A program made the translations under genes and the position numbers. A stretch of 64,000 nt of DNA, from contig NZ_LPXO01000019.1 in assembly GCF_001482405.1 (NCBI RefSeq), forward strand, positions 1 to 64,000. Direction: 5' to 3'. How positions within the stretch are numbered: position 1 is the first letter of the stretch; each line of letters starts with the position of its first letter. Positions 36,641 through 48,350 of the stretch are shown here, piece after piece. The notes below the pieces were generated by a model, which had not been told where the DNA came from, did not search any database, and saw nothing but the letters and a program-made list of their open reading frames with translations. This stretch comes from Pseudoponticoccus marisrubri. GTDB lineage: Bacteria; Pseudomonadota; Alphaproteobacteria; Rhodobacterales; Rhodobacteraceae.

Positions 36641-37390
36641 GTGACCTTGCCCAACCTTCTCATCGTCGGCGCCCAGAAAGCCGGAACCACGTGGCTGCAC
36701 GAGTGCCTCGGCAAGTCGGGGCATGTCTTCGCAAGCTCTCCCAAGGAGCTGAACTTCTTCAACGCCAGGGACCATCTCGAGAAGCTTCCCGAATACGAGG
36801 CCGCCTTCAAGGCCGGGCGCAAGGCACGCTGGCGACTGGAAAGCACGCCGCATTACTTCCGCCTGCCCGAAGAGGGGCTGGATATCGCCGCCCGGATCCA
36901 CGACCTGCTGGGCGCCGAGGTCCGGCTTCTGGTCATGCTGCGCGACCCGGTGGAGCGCTACCTGTCCAGCTATACCCATCACATGATGCAGGGGCGTCTG
37001 TCCTACCAGGCCGAGATCACCGAGATGAGCGACGAGTACAGGATGCTGGGCCTGGGCGATTACGCCAGCATCCTGACGCATTGGCAGACCGTCTTTCCCA
37101 GGATCGGGGTGTTCTTCTACGACGACCTGCAGGAAAACGCGGTCGGCCTGACCGAGCGGGTGATGGCCCATCTCGGAACGCCCAACGACATTCCCGCACG
37201 CGATGCGGATTTCCTGACCAATGCCAAGTCGGTCAAGAAGGACCGCACCGAGACGAGCCGGGAATGGCCCAGCATGCCGGTCCTCTCCGAGGACCTAGAA
37301 AGGCGCCTGGCGGTCTACTACCGTGCCGAGGTCCGGGCCCTGGCGGAGTGGACCGGTCGCGACCTGTCGCACTGGGCCTCGCTGCGCTGA
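36641..37390 (+). CDS. Sulfotransferase, heparan/chondroitin-sulfotransferase-like
   Basis: 249 residues from a GTG start. The 5'-PSB loop is GAQKAGTTWLHECLG (from residue 10) and the 3'-PB segment is MLRDPVERYLSSYTHHM, both very close to eukaryotic-type NST domains. K-E-L-N-F-F near residue 38 matches the family's KELHFF motif. The conserved acidic/His region between is present. This is the best-conserved sulfotransferase of the five in the window, so it is the one most likely to modify a polysaccharide. Confidence 0.88.
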   Translation: MTLPNLLIVGAQKAGTTWLHECLGKSGHVFASSPKELNFFNARDHLEKLPEYEAAFKAGRKARWRLESTPHYFRLPEEGLDIAARIHDLLGAEVRLLVMLRDPVERYLSSYTHHMMQGRLSYQAEITEMSDEYRMLGLGDYASILTHWQTVFPRIGVFFYDDLQENAVGLTERVMAHLGTPNDIPARDADFLTNAKSVKKDRTETSREWPSMPVLSEDLERRLAVYYRAEVRALAEWTGRDLSHWASLR

Positions 37391-37424
37391 ACCTGGGACG
37401 TCAGGGCGAGGAGGAGCACGCAGG

Positions 37425-39197
37425 GTGGCGGCGGAAAGGCAACAGAGGGGGCGCAAGCGGCTGGTGATCCATCCCGGGTTGCCCGGGGTATCCACGGCCG
37501 CGATCCATGCGACACTCGAGCGCAGCCGGCCGACCCTGGGCCAAGGCGTGCTGCTGCTGCCTGCGGTGGGCCGCTTCCAATGGTGGCGGGCGCATGTGAC
37601 CAACATGACGACGGCCCCCGTCGACAGTTTTCCTGAAGCGCAGCAACTGGCCCTGGACGGCATCCGCAGGAATGCCGAGCGGATCGCGGTGTGGATGGCC
37701 AAGCGCCCCGAGCACACGATCATCGTTTCGGACGAGGCACTGCTGGCCGACCGGTTGGCACATCCGGGAGGAAGCACGCTTTTCGACTGGGGCGCGCGGA
37801 TCCTGCCGGCAGTCACCGAGGCGTTCGCCGCGTTCGACCTGACCTACGTGATCTATGCCGGGGACGAGGAGCGCTGGCTGAACGACTGCTATCGCCGACA
37901 TGCCGTGACGGAGGGACGGGCCTCGGGATTCCGGGACTGGCACGATACCCTGCCCGAGACCCTGTCGCTGACCGACGGGTTGGATCGGCTGGACGCAGTG
38001 GCGGGGGCGCCGCTCTACCGGGTCACGCCGCAGGAAGAGGAACGCGCGGGCCGGGCCCCGGGCAGCATGCTGCTTCGGCAGGCCGGGCTGGTGCCCGACC
38101 CTGTCGCGCCGGCCGTGCTCTCGATACGGGCGGCGGGCGACGGCGTCGAGCGCGTCGTGCTGCACGTGGGCACCCACAAGACCGGAACCACCTCGATCCA
38201 GGTCACCTGCCACGAGAACCGGGAGGCCCTGGCAGATCAGGGACTCTTCTATCCCGATCTCGGCTCTCCGGGTCGCCACGCGGCGCTGAGCGTGCCGTTC
38301 CACGAGACACTCGTTCCGCGCCAGTTCCACCATCTGTTCGGCACGGACAAGGCCGTGATGGACGAGGTCGCCCAAGGATACTGGGACATGGTCGCGCAGC
38401 AATTGTGGCAAAGGCCCGGCACCCGGACGCTGCTGCTGTCCACCGAGTATTTCACGCGGATCGACCGGCATGACGCGCTTGTGGCGCAGCTGCGCCGGTT
38501 GTGCCCCGAAGCGCGGATCGAGGCGATATGCTACCTGCGTCCCGCGCCCGGCTATTACCTGTCCGATCTTCAGCAGCACCTGCTGGCCTCCGGCCGTGTC
38601 GACTGGCCCGTCAACCTGGACTGGGCCTCGCACATGCGGGCCTGGGCAGCCACGATGCCGTTGACCACGCGGGCCTTCGAGCCCGCGGCCCTGACGGCCG
38701 GCGATGCGGTCACCGATTTTCTGACCTGGATGGCCGGCGACGGCCCGGTTCCGGAGCTGCCCTCGAGCCGGCGCAACGAATCCCTCTCAGCCGAGGCGAT
38801 GGAGATCCTGCGCAGCTATCGCAGGACCCTCTATCCGGATCGCGAGGATGTCTTCACCCAGGACTCGATCCGCCTGCGCCGCCTGCTTCAGGAAATGGAC
38901 GCCCGGCTGCCCGGGCCGCAGGGCAAGGCCCGCGCCACGCTATGGCCCGAGGTTCGGGATCTGGCCATCCTGCGCAACGCCGCCGACCTTGCGGAGCTGC
39001 GCGACACGTTTGGCGTCACCTTTTCGGATCCCGCTCTCTACGACACCGCCGCGGCCGAGGCCCGACTGGCGGAAAGCGGGCTGAAGCTCTCGGCCAATCC
39101 CAGCCTTCGTCGGATCGTCCGGATCAGCAGCCGGCGATTGGAGCAGCTGCACATGCACCTGTTGCATGAACTGGTCGAAAAACCGCCGCATGCCTGA
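37425..39197 (+). CDS. Tandem sulfotransferase-like protein with degenerate N-terminal copy
   Basis: 590 residues from a GTG with GAGGAG 8 nt upstream. The C-terminal half has an intact PAPS-binding loop, HVGTHKTGTTSIQ from residue 247, and an RPAPGYYLSDLQQHLL 3'-phosphate segment like the protein at 31085. The N-terminal half starts with LVIHPGLPGVSTAAIHATLER, which aligns with the same loop but has lost the K-T-G-T-T residues. I read it as an internal duplication in which the first copy became structural. Predicted to act on the same polysaccharide as its neighbours. Confidence 0.75.
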   Translation: MAAERQQRGRKRLVIHPGLPGVSTAAIHATLERSRPTLGQGVLLLPAVGRFQWWRAHVTNMTTAPVDSFPEAQQLALDGIRRNAERIAVWMAKRPEHTIIVSDEALLADRLAHPGGSTLFDWGARILPAVTEAFAAFDLTYVIYAGDEERWLNDCYRRHAVTEGRASGFRDWHDTLPETLSLTDGLDRLDAVAGAPLYRVTPQEEERAGRAPGSMLLRQAGLVPDPVAPAVLSIRAAGDGVERVVLHVGTHKTGTTSIQVTCHENREALADQGLFYPDLGSPGRHAALSVPFHETLVPRQFHHLFGTDKAVMDEVAQGYWDMVAQQLWQRPGTRTLLLSTEYFTRIDRHDALVAQLRRLCPEARIEAICYLRPAPGYYLSDLQQHLLASGRVDWPVNLDWASHMRAWAATMPLTTRAFEPAALTAGDAVTDFLTWMAGDGPVPELPSSRRNESLSAEAMEILRSYRRTLYPDREDVFTQDSIRLRRLLQEMDARLPGPQGKARATLWPEVRDLAILRNAADLAELRDTFGVTFSDPALYDTAAAEARLAESGLKLSANPSLRRIVRISSRRLEQLHMHLLHELVEKPPHA

Positions 39198-39282
39198 GGC
39201 AGAACAGACCTGCCACCTTGCATGCGACGGGGCTTTGGGGCCAGACTTCGGTCACCGCCATGCACAGGACCAGGAGACCGCC

Positions 39283-40113
39283 ATGCCCGACATCCCGGCC
39301 CGGTCCGACCGGCCCCGCCCGTCCGGCCGGCTGCGGCCGCTTTGCCTGGCCGCGGGGCTGGCACTTTCCCAGGCCCTGCCGGTCGCGGCGCAGGCGCCGC
39401 CCTTCGGTGACACGGCGGGCACGGTCTTCGACATCATCCGCGCCGATGACCCGACACAGTTCGTCTGCCTCGAAGCGGCCGGACGCGGCGCCCGGCAGAT
39501 CTGGGACAAGCGGGTGAATGGCGAGCCCATTGTCGAGGCGCATCTGTTCCATGCCCGCTACGCCGACGGAACCTCAATCGAAATGGCGATCAATCCGGAA
39601 TTCGACAGCGCGGCAGCCCGGGCGCAGGCGCTGCGCTTCGCCACCGCCCTCGGACGCCTGCCCACCACCCTGCGGCGGGGCATTCGGCGCTTCGGCGTGC
39701 ATGCCGGCCGCCAGGGCTTTCATGCCGGGACCGGCGGCATCATCGTCTATACCGGAACGGCCGATCACCGCGAGGGCTATGCCCATCTCGAGGAATCGCT
39801 GTTTCACGAGGCGGTCCACGCCTCCTGGGATGCCGAGCATCGGCTGTCCCCCGGCTGGATCGCAGCACAGGAAGCCGATGGCCGCTTCCTGACCGACTAT
39901 GCCCGCAGCCGGCCTGATCGCGAAGACCTGGCCGAAACGGCCCTGTTTGCCTTCGCGATCCTGTATCACCCAGAGCGGTTTCCTCCGGTGGACACGCGGC
40001 AGACACTAGAGGCCGTGCCCCACCGCATCGCCTACCTGCGCGACCTGCTGCCTCCCGAAATTCCCGTGACCGTCCCGGTCGGCCCGCCCCGGGGCTGTGC
40101 CAAGGGGCGGTGA
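39283..40113 (+). CDS. Secreted HExxH protein, putative zinc metalloprotease
   Basis: 276 residues from ATG 39283, with AGGAG 7 nt upstream; earlier in-frame starts lie inside the preceding gene. A twin-positive N-region and hydrophobic core (LRPLCLAAGLALSQALPVAAQA) form a Sec signal with cleavage after AQA. A zincin-like helix EESLFHEAVHASWD carries HEAVH; a glutamate or aspartate downstream (EADGRFLTDYARS) could be the third ligand. No known peptidase family recognised. The next gene overlaps it by 4 bp and also encodes an HExxH protein. Confidence 0.65.
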   Translation: MPDIPARSDRPRPSGRLRPLCLAAGLALSQALPVAAQAPPFGDTAGTVFDIIRADDPTQFVCLEAAGRGARQIWDKRVNGEPIVEAHLFHARYADGTSIEMAINPEFDSAAARAQALRFATALGRLPTTLRRGIRRFGVHAGRQGFHAGTGGIIVYTGTADHREGYAHLEESLFHEAVHASWDAEHRLSPGWIAAQEADGRFLTDYARSRPDREDLAETALFAFAILYHPERFPPVDTRQTLEAVPHRIAYLRDLLPPEIPVTVPVGPPRGCAKGR

Positions 40114-40862
40114 GCACGGCACGAGCCACGCTTGCGGACTGGCTGGCGCTGCACGGCCTGAGCGCCACGGCATGTGCCGGGCTGCTTGCCCACGGCTCTC
40201 GAAGCCGTGGCGTGACCCGGCCCCGCGACCCGATCGGCCAGTCCGGCAGCGCGCTCTGGAACATGGTCCTGCGCGCCTGGTGCACCCGGCATCCCCCGCT
40301 GGCGTCGCTGGCCCGGGAGACCGCGGCGCGCACCGTGCTGGAACTCGCCCCGGACATGACGCGCCATCCGCGACCTTTCACCCTCCACGATATCGGCGGC
40401 GGCCGCCCCTATGTCAGCTGTGCCTGTGACGGAACCCCCGCCGATCTGATACGGCTGGCGCACGAGTTCGGCCACGCGATGCAGGTGATCGCCAGCGGCC
40501 CGGCCGGGATGCCCCCGGCCCTGCGGGAAACCTGTGCCTATCTGTCCGAGGCGGTGACCGTGCGCGGTGTGCGCGCCGAAGATCCCGGCCTGGCGGCCCT
40601 GATCGGGCAGGTCCGCGCCGCCGAGGCGGCGCAGGATCTCGGCAGCCGTGCGTCCCGGCTGCGGCAGGCGCTGGCCGATCCCGACCGGCCCTATGACTAC
40701 GACTGGAACTACCCCGTGGCCCGGATCCTGTCGGAACGCCTTTCCGCCGGCGGGGAAGCCGTGCTTCACGGGGTATTCCATGGCCGGTACGGCGTGCCCG
40801 ACCTGTTGGACCAGGGCGCGACAGTCGTCGGGATTCGAACGGATAATCAAGCAGATCCATAA
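40110..40862 (+). CDS. HExxH protein, M3-like putative metallopeptidase
   Basis: 250 residues from a GTG overlapping the previous stop. The helix DLIRLAHEFGHAMQVIASG has HEFGH, the M3/thimet-type core, followed 27 residues later by ETCAYLSEA that could supply the third (Glu) ligand. The length is far below that of oligopeptidase M3 enzymes (over 600), so it would be a minimal catalytic domain. There is no signal peptide. Position directly before the polyacidic gene suggests a role in maturing it or a neighbour, which is inference. Confidence 0.6.
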   Translation: MSTARATLADWLALHGLSATACAGLLAHGSRSRGVTRPRDPIGQSGSALWNMVLRAWCTRHPPLASLARETAARTVLELAPDMTRHPRPFTLHDIGGGRPYVSCACDGTPADLIRLAHEFGHAMQVIASGPAGMPPALRETCAYLSEAVTVRGVRAEDPGLAALIGQVRAAEAAQDLGSRASRLRQALADPDRPYDYDWNYPVARILSERLSAGGEAVLHGVFHGRYGVPDLLDQGATVVGIRTDNQADP

Positions 40863-40867
40863 AACAG

Positions 40868-40896
40868 TTGACAGAATCCCGGCCGGTTTACACCAT
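40868..40896 (+). promoter_or_regulatory. Candidate promoter of the polyacidic gene
   Basis: A consensus -35 box TTGACA lies at 40868-40873, just after the preceding stop. The matching -10 is poor (TTTACA/TACACC at 14-16 nt), so the call is tentative. It would leave a leader of about 220 bp before the ATG at 41122. That leader shows no convincing gene. Confidence 0.3.
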
Positions 40897-41121
40897 GAAC
40901 TCAAATACTGATTTCTGGGCCGTGGCGCATTTCCTGTTTCACTTTGGCTCGCACATACATCCGCAGGGCTGCGGACCGAACGGATTTCTATTCAGGCTAT
41001 TGGTGCCCCGCGGCATCGCCGGAAATCTCATTTCAGGTCAGCCATCGACCTCCCTGCTCCTTCCAGACCCCATCCAAGCGCTGCACATGCGCCCCTGGCC
41101 AATCGATTTTCGGAGCTTCCC

Positions 41122-44319
<3,198 letters not shown>

Positions 44320-44332
44320 TCCTCCAGCCCTT

Positions 44333-44402
44333 TTCCGGCCAGTCCTGACCGGTCAGGCCGGAACGCCATGGAGCGAGGCGATGCAGCAGCATCGCCTCTT
44401 TC
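44333..44402 (+). terminator. Tandem hairpins after the polyacidic gene
   Basis: Two strong inverted repeats follow the stop. The first: TTCCGGCC (44333-44340) with GGCCGGAA (44356-44363), enclosing a second palindrome CCTGACCGGTCAGG. The next: GAGGCGATGC (44375-44384), loop AGCA, GCATCGCCTC (44389-44398) followed by TTT. The second is a likely intrinsic terminator, which would lower expression of the export genes relative to the repeat protein. Confidence 0.65.
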
Positions 44403-44492
44403 CGCGTCTCCGCTCCTCAAACCTGTTGAACGCTCAAATTTTCTTGAATACGAATTGGGACAGCCAAGTGATAAAGAACGGACCGCTTTCCC

Positions 44493-45137
44493 ATGTCATC
44501 AGACGATTTCAAATTCGTACGCCGAAGCTACTTTCCCACGATGATCTTCCAGGTCGACGTGCCGGATCCCAAGCCGCTCAACCAATCCCTGCTCAAGGCC
44601 ATCTACGCCGAGCGCGAACGGGATCGGAAGGGGATCAACCGGTCCAACCTGCCCCAGCTGGGTGGCTGGCACAGTCACAACAACCTGCACAAATCCGACA
44701 CATATGCCGGCCTCGTGGACCTGATCAACAAGGCGACGGCCCGCATTTCCGAGGACCTGGGCTATGCCGACAGCCACGAGCTGCGCATTGGCACCATGTG
44801 GTCGATCATCAACCCTCCGGGCAGCGCGAACCGGGCGCATGTGCATCCCAGCTGCCTGTGGAGCGGGGTCTACTACATCCAGGCGCCGAAGGATTGCGGC
44901 AATATCGAGTTCATCGAGCCACGCACCGTGCATCTGATGAACCAGGCCAAGTTCCAACCCAACAAGAAGCGCTCCAAGGAGAATTGGACCAAGGTGCGCT
45001 TCACCCCCACGGCCGGGCGCATGCTGATCTTTCCCAGCTGGCTGTACCATGCCGTGGACCCGAACATGTCCACCGCGGAGGGCGATGCCTCGAACCGGAT
45101 CATCGTCAGTTTCAACCTGAACCAGGTCAAGGCCTGA
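44493..45137 (+). CDS. Putative 2-oxoglutarate/Fe(II) oxygenase (TIGR02466-like)
   Basis: 214 residues of the double-stranded beta-helix type. Near residue 115 HVHPSCLWSGVYYIQAP provides iron-ligand histidine(s), TPTAGRMLIFPSWLYHAVDPN the distal histidine, and RIIVSFNLN the arginine that binds 2-oxoglutarate. Relatives of this family are annotated as putative 2OG-Fe(II) oxygenases without known substrate. Its position between an Asp/Asn-rich repeat protein and an exporter suggests that it hydroxylates Asp or Asn side chains of that protein before export, by analogy with Asp/Asn beta-hydroxylases; this is inference. A weak promoter (TTGAAC, 17 nt, TACGAA, 44426-44454) precedes it. Confidence 0.8.
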   Translation: MSSDDFKFVRRSYFPTMIFQVDVPDPKPLNQSLLKAIYAERERDRKGINRSNLPQLGGWHSHNNLHKSDTYAGLVDLINKATARISEDLGYADSHELRIGTMWSIINPPGSANRAHVHPSCLWSGVYYIQAPKDCGNIEFIEPRTVHLMNQAKFQPNKKRSKENWTKVRFTPTAGRMLIFPSWLYHAVDPNMSTAEGDASNRIIVSFNLNQVKA

Positions 45138-45192
45138 ACGCCGGGCCGCGTCCGCGGCCCGGCCCCATTTTCGGCCGAAGAGGAGAGGCGGG

Positions 45193-47028
45193 ATGACACG
45201 GTCACGCGCCTTGAGGGGAGCTGCCCACCGGGCCGTCAGGCAGGGTGGACCGGTCCTCGGCGCGGCCTTCGGGATCAGCTTTGCGGTCAACCTCCTGCGG
45301 TTGAGCGGACCGATGTTCATGCTGCTGATCTACGACCGCGTGCTGTCGTCACGCTCGGTCGAGACCCTCGTGGCACTGTTCGGGCTGCTGCTGCTGCTGC
45401 TGCTGGTTCTGGGCACGCTCGACTACGCTCGCGGCCGGCTCTTGGGCCGGTTCGGGGCACAGTTCCAGGAAAGCCTCGAGAAGACCCTGCTCGAGCAGGG
45501 CACCCGCAGCCAGCTGTTCCAGCGCGGCGGCTCGAAACCGGCCGCGGGGCTGAGCGAGGCCGACGACCTGCGCGGGTTCGTCAATTCGGGTTCGCTCGTG
45601 GCGATGTTCGATTTCTTCTGGACCCCGCTTTTCCTTGTCGTGGTCTACGTGCTGCACCCGATCCTGGGCTGGATCTGCCTGGGCGGTGTCGGCGTGATCG
45701 CCGCGCTCGTGACGGTCAGGACGGTCTTCATCGGGGGGCGCCAAGAACGCGCCGACCGGGCGCGTGGGCAGGTCACCACGCTGAGAAACCATCTCATCGC
45801 CTCGACCCGGACCCTGCGCGGACAGGACATGAGCCCCGGGTTCAAGGCACGGTGGCGCGACTCGCGAGATGACGCCCGCGACCACAGCATCGCGCTGAAG
45901 GACTGGACCGGCTGGTTCGACAGCATGTCGGGCATCGTGGTCATGGTCACGCGCTACTCGGTTCTGGCGGCCGGGGCCTATTTCACCCTTCAGGGCGAGT
46001 TGACGGTCGGTGCCATGGTGGCCGCGACGTTCCTCGTGACCCGCGTGCTGGGCCCCATCCGGGGCTTTCTGGTACAGGTCCCGCGCGTGTTCGAGGCACG
46101 ACGCCAGTGGATCCGGCTCAACCGCATTCTCGACCAGCAGGCCCGCGAGCTGGAAGATGACGCCTACGGGGACCAACCGGGCGCGTCGCACCGCCTGGTG
46201 GTCGAGAACCTGACCGTGCGCTCGCCGCTGACCAATGAACTGGTTCTCAGATCGGTTTCGATGAAGGTCTCAGAAGGCGAGCTGATCGAGATCACCGGCG
46301 CCTCGAGCCAGGGCAAGACCGTGCTGGCCGAATGCATCCTTGGCCTCTGGCCGAAGAAATCGGGAAAGGTTCTGGTCAACGGCCGCAACATTGCGCGGCT
46401 GTCCGACCAGGAGGCCCAGGGCCTGCTGGGCTATGCCCCGGAAACGCCCGGCTTCGTGGCCGGCACGATCGAGGAGAACATCTCGGGGCTCGATCCCGAC
46501 AGAACGCCGGAAAAGGTCAGCATGGCCGCGCGCCGGGCCCGGATGCATGCCGCGATCTGCGCCCTGCCGGACGGCTACGCCACGGTGATCGACGCTGACG
46601 GGTCGGGGCTGTCCACCTTCGAACGCAACCAGCTTGCCCTGGCGCGGGCCATGTATCACGAGCCCGAGATCCTGGTGATCGACGCGCTCGACTCCGACAT
46701 GATGGTCCGGATTCCCAAGAAGCTGAAGATGACCTTCACTTCGCTGATGAACTCCGGAACCACGATCATCGTGATGTCGCGACAAACCCTGAACCTGTCT
46801 TACGCCAGTCGCAGTTTCCAGCTTCAGGACGGCAAGCTGATCGAGCTGAAATCCGACAGCCTGCGCTCGGGATCGAACACGACGCCGCGCAAGGTGTCTC
46901 CGATCAAGCCGACAACGGCCGAAGAGGACGAAGATGGCGGACGGTCCCCGGCCCGTGCCCTGCCACGCAAGAGCAGCACGGAACTGGAGGGAGACCGTAA
47001 ACGCAAAACCGCCGGGGGGAGGAACTGA
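45193..47028 (+). CDS. Type I secretion ABC transporter with altered nucleotide-binding motifs
   Basis: 611 residues of the PrtD/LapB-like fused permease-ATPase type, no N-terminal peptidase domain. Membrane segments fill residues about 20-290. In the ATPase domain, Walker A GASSQGKT (369-376) and the Walker B aspartate (ILVID, 493-497) are intact. But the Q-loop position is Glu (E417), the LSGGQ signature reads LSTFE (473-477), the catalytic glutamate is Ala498 and the switch histidine is Arg530. A charged C-terminal tail of about 50 residues is extra. It may work as a slow or regulated pump, or as a docking platform. The adaptor gene follows after 1 bp. Confidence 0.88.
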   Translation: MTRSRALRGAAHRAVRQGGPVLGAAFGISFAVNLLRLSGPMFMLLIYDRVLSSRSVETLVALFGLLLLLLLVLGTLDYARGRLLGRFGAQFQESLEKTLLEQGTRSQLFQRGGSKPAAGLSEADDLRGFVNSGSLVAMFDFFWTPLFLVVVYVLHPILGWICLGGVGVIAALVTVRTVFIGGRQERADRARGQVTTLRNHLIASTRTLRGQDMSPGFKARWRDSRDDARDHSIALKDWTGWFDSMSGIVVMVTRYSVLAAGAYFTLQGELTVGAMVAATFLVTRVLGPIRGFLVQVPRVFEARRQWIRLNRILDQQARELEDDAYGDQPGASHRLVVENLTVRSPLTNELVLRSVSMKVSEGELIEITGASSQGKTVLAECILGLWPKKSGKVLVNGRNIARLSDQEAQGLLGYAPETPGFVAGTIEENISGLDPDRTPEKVSMAARRARMHAAICALPDGYATVIDADGSGLSTFERNQLALARAMYHEPEILVIDALDSDMMVRIPKKLKMTFTSLMNSGTTIIVMSRQTLNLSYASRSFQLQDGKLIELKSDSLRSGSNTTPRKVSPIKPTTAEEDEDGGRSPARALPRKSSTELEGDRKRKTAGGRN

Positions 47029-47029
47029 G

Positions 47030-48343
47030 ATGACACGGCACGCTCCGCCAAGGCGTACATGGGCCGTGGGCCGACCCCTGCTGGTCGCCGTTCTGTCCTT
47101 CATCCTCCTGCTGGCCGGCCTGGTGCTCTGGGCCAATCGCGTCGAGATCGCCGGAGCCGTGATCGGCAAGGGAACGGTCGAGGTGTCGACCACGATGACG
47201 GCGGTTCAGCATCCGATCGGCGGCATCGTGCAGGAAATCCACGTCGAGAACGGTGACCGCGTGACCAGGGGCGCGCTGCTGGTGCGACTGGACAGCCGGC
47301 AGATGCGCTCCGAGCTCAACGTGGTCGAGATGGACCTGTTCGAGGTGCTGGCCAACATCGCACGGCTCGAGGCCATCCTCGACGGAACCGAGAAACTCGT
47401 GCTGCCCGACCTCTTGGCCGAGGCCGCCCGAACCCGGTCCGACGTGGCGGCCCTGGTGGGGCGCCAAGAAAAACAGCTTGTCGCCTACCTGACCGCGCAA
47501 CGTGCAAGCGGCAAGCTGATCGAGGGGCAGATCGAGCAGGTCCGGGCGGAGATCTCCGGTGTCGAAGCGCAGCTGGCGGCCAAGACCGACGAGTTGGCCT
47601 ACTGGACCGAGGAAATCGCGCGTGCCGACGAACTGGCCGAGCGCGGGTTGATCAAGCTCTCAGAACTGTCCAGCCTGAAGCGCTCCGAAGTGGCGGTCCG
47701 GGGGGATATCGGCCGGTTCACCGCGCAGATCGCACAGCTGCGCGGCAAGGTCTCGGAGCTGGAACTGGAGCGGCTGACCCTTCTGCCGGAGGCGCATGAC
47801 AAGGCTCAGGCCGAGCTGAGCAAGATCCGCCCGCTGCGTACCCGTCATGCTGAGCAGCGCGCCACCCTGTTGCTGGACCTGTCACGGCTGGACATCCGCG
47901 CGCCGATCTCCGGACGGATCCATGACTCGCGCTTGCTCGGGCAGCAATCCGTGGTCGAGGCCGCGAAACCTCTGATGATGATCGTGCCCGATGACGAGCC
48001 CATACGGATCAGCGTCAAGGTTGCGGCGGCCGATATAGACCAGATTCATGTCGGGCAGGAAACGTCCCTGAAATTCACCACGTTCGGCAGCCGCGACGTG
48101 CCGATCCTGCTCGGCGAGGCGACGCATATCTCGCCCGACGTGCTATCCGACCCGGTCACCAAGTCGCATCACTACGAGGTCAAGGTCAGGCTGCGCGAGC
48201 AGTCTCTGCTGGACCTGAGCGATCGTGAACTTCTGCCGGGGATGCCGGTGGACGCGTTCTTCTCGACGGAAAAGCGCACCCCGGTCAGCTACGTGATGCG
48301 CCCGCTCCAGCACTATATCGACCGCGCCTTCCGCGACAGCTGA
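47030..48343 (+). CDS. Type I secretion membrane-fusion adaptor (HlyD family)
   Basis: 437 residues: short cytoplasmic N-terminus, one membrane helix (LLVAVLSFILLLAGLVLWA), biotinyl-lipoyl half motif (VQHPIGGIVQEIHVENGDRVTRGALLVRLD), long periplasmic coiled coil (about 95-285), the second lipoyl half (LDIRAPISGRIHD) and a beta-barrel. GAGG 8 nt before ATG 47030. It pairs with the ATPase before it. The outer-membrane TolC partner is not in the window and may be supplied by the chromosome. Convergent with the SGNH gene, 7 bp apart. Confidence 0.92.
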   Translation: MTRHAPPRRTWAVGRPLLVAVLSFILLLAGLVLWANRVEIAGAVIGKGTVEVSTTMTAVQHPIGGIVQEIHVENGDRVTRGALLVRLDSRQMRSELNVVEMDLFEVLANIARLEAILDGTEKLVLPDLLAEAARTRSDVAALVGRQEKQLVAYLTAQRASGKLIEGQIEQVRAEISGVEAQLAAKTDELAYWTEEIARADELAERGLIKLSELSSLKRSEVAVRGDIGRFTAQIAQLRGKVSELELERLTLLPEAHDKAQAELSKIRPLRTRHAEQRATLLLDLSRLDIRAPISGRIHDSRLLGQQSVVEAAKPLMMIVPDDEPIRISVKVAAADIDQIHVGQETSLKFTTFGSRDVPILLGEATHISPDVLSDPVTKSHHYEVKVRLREQSLLDLSDRELLPGMPVDAFFSTEKRTPVSYVMRPLQHYIDRAFRDS

Positions 48344-48350
48344 ACTCGTT

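Noticed and set aside
45193-47028. Peptidase-containing (C39) bacteriocin exporter.
   Set aside because: No N-terminal C39 domain with Cys/His is present; the first residues lead straight into membrane segments.
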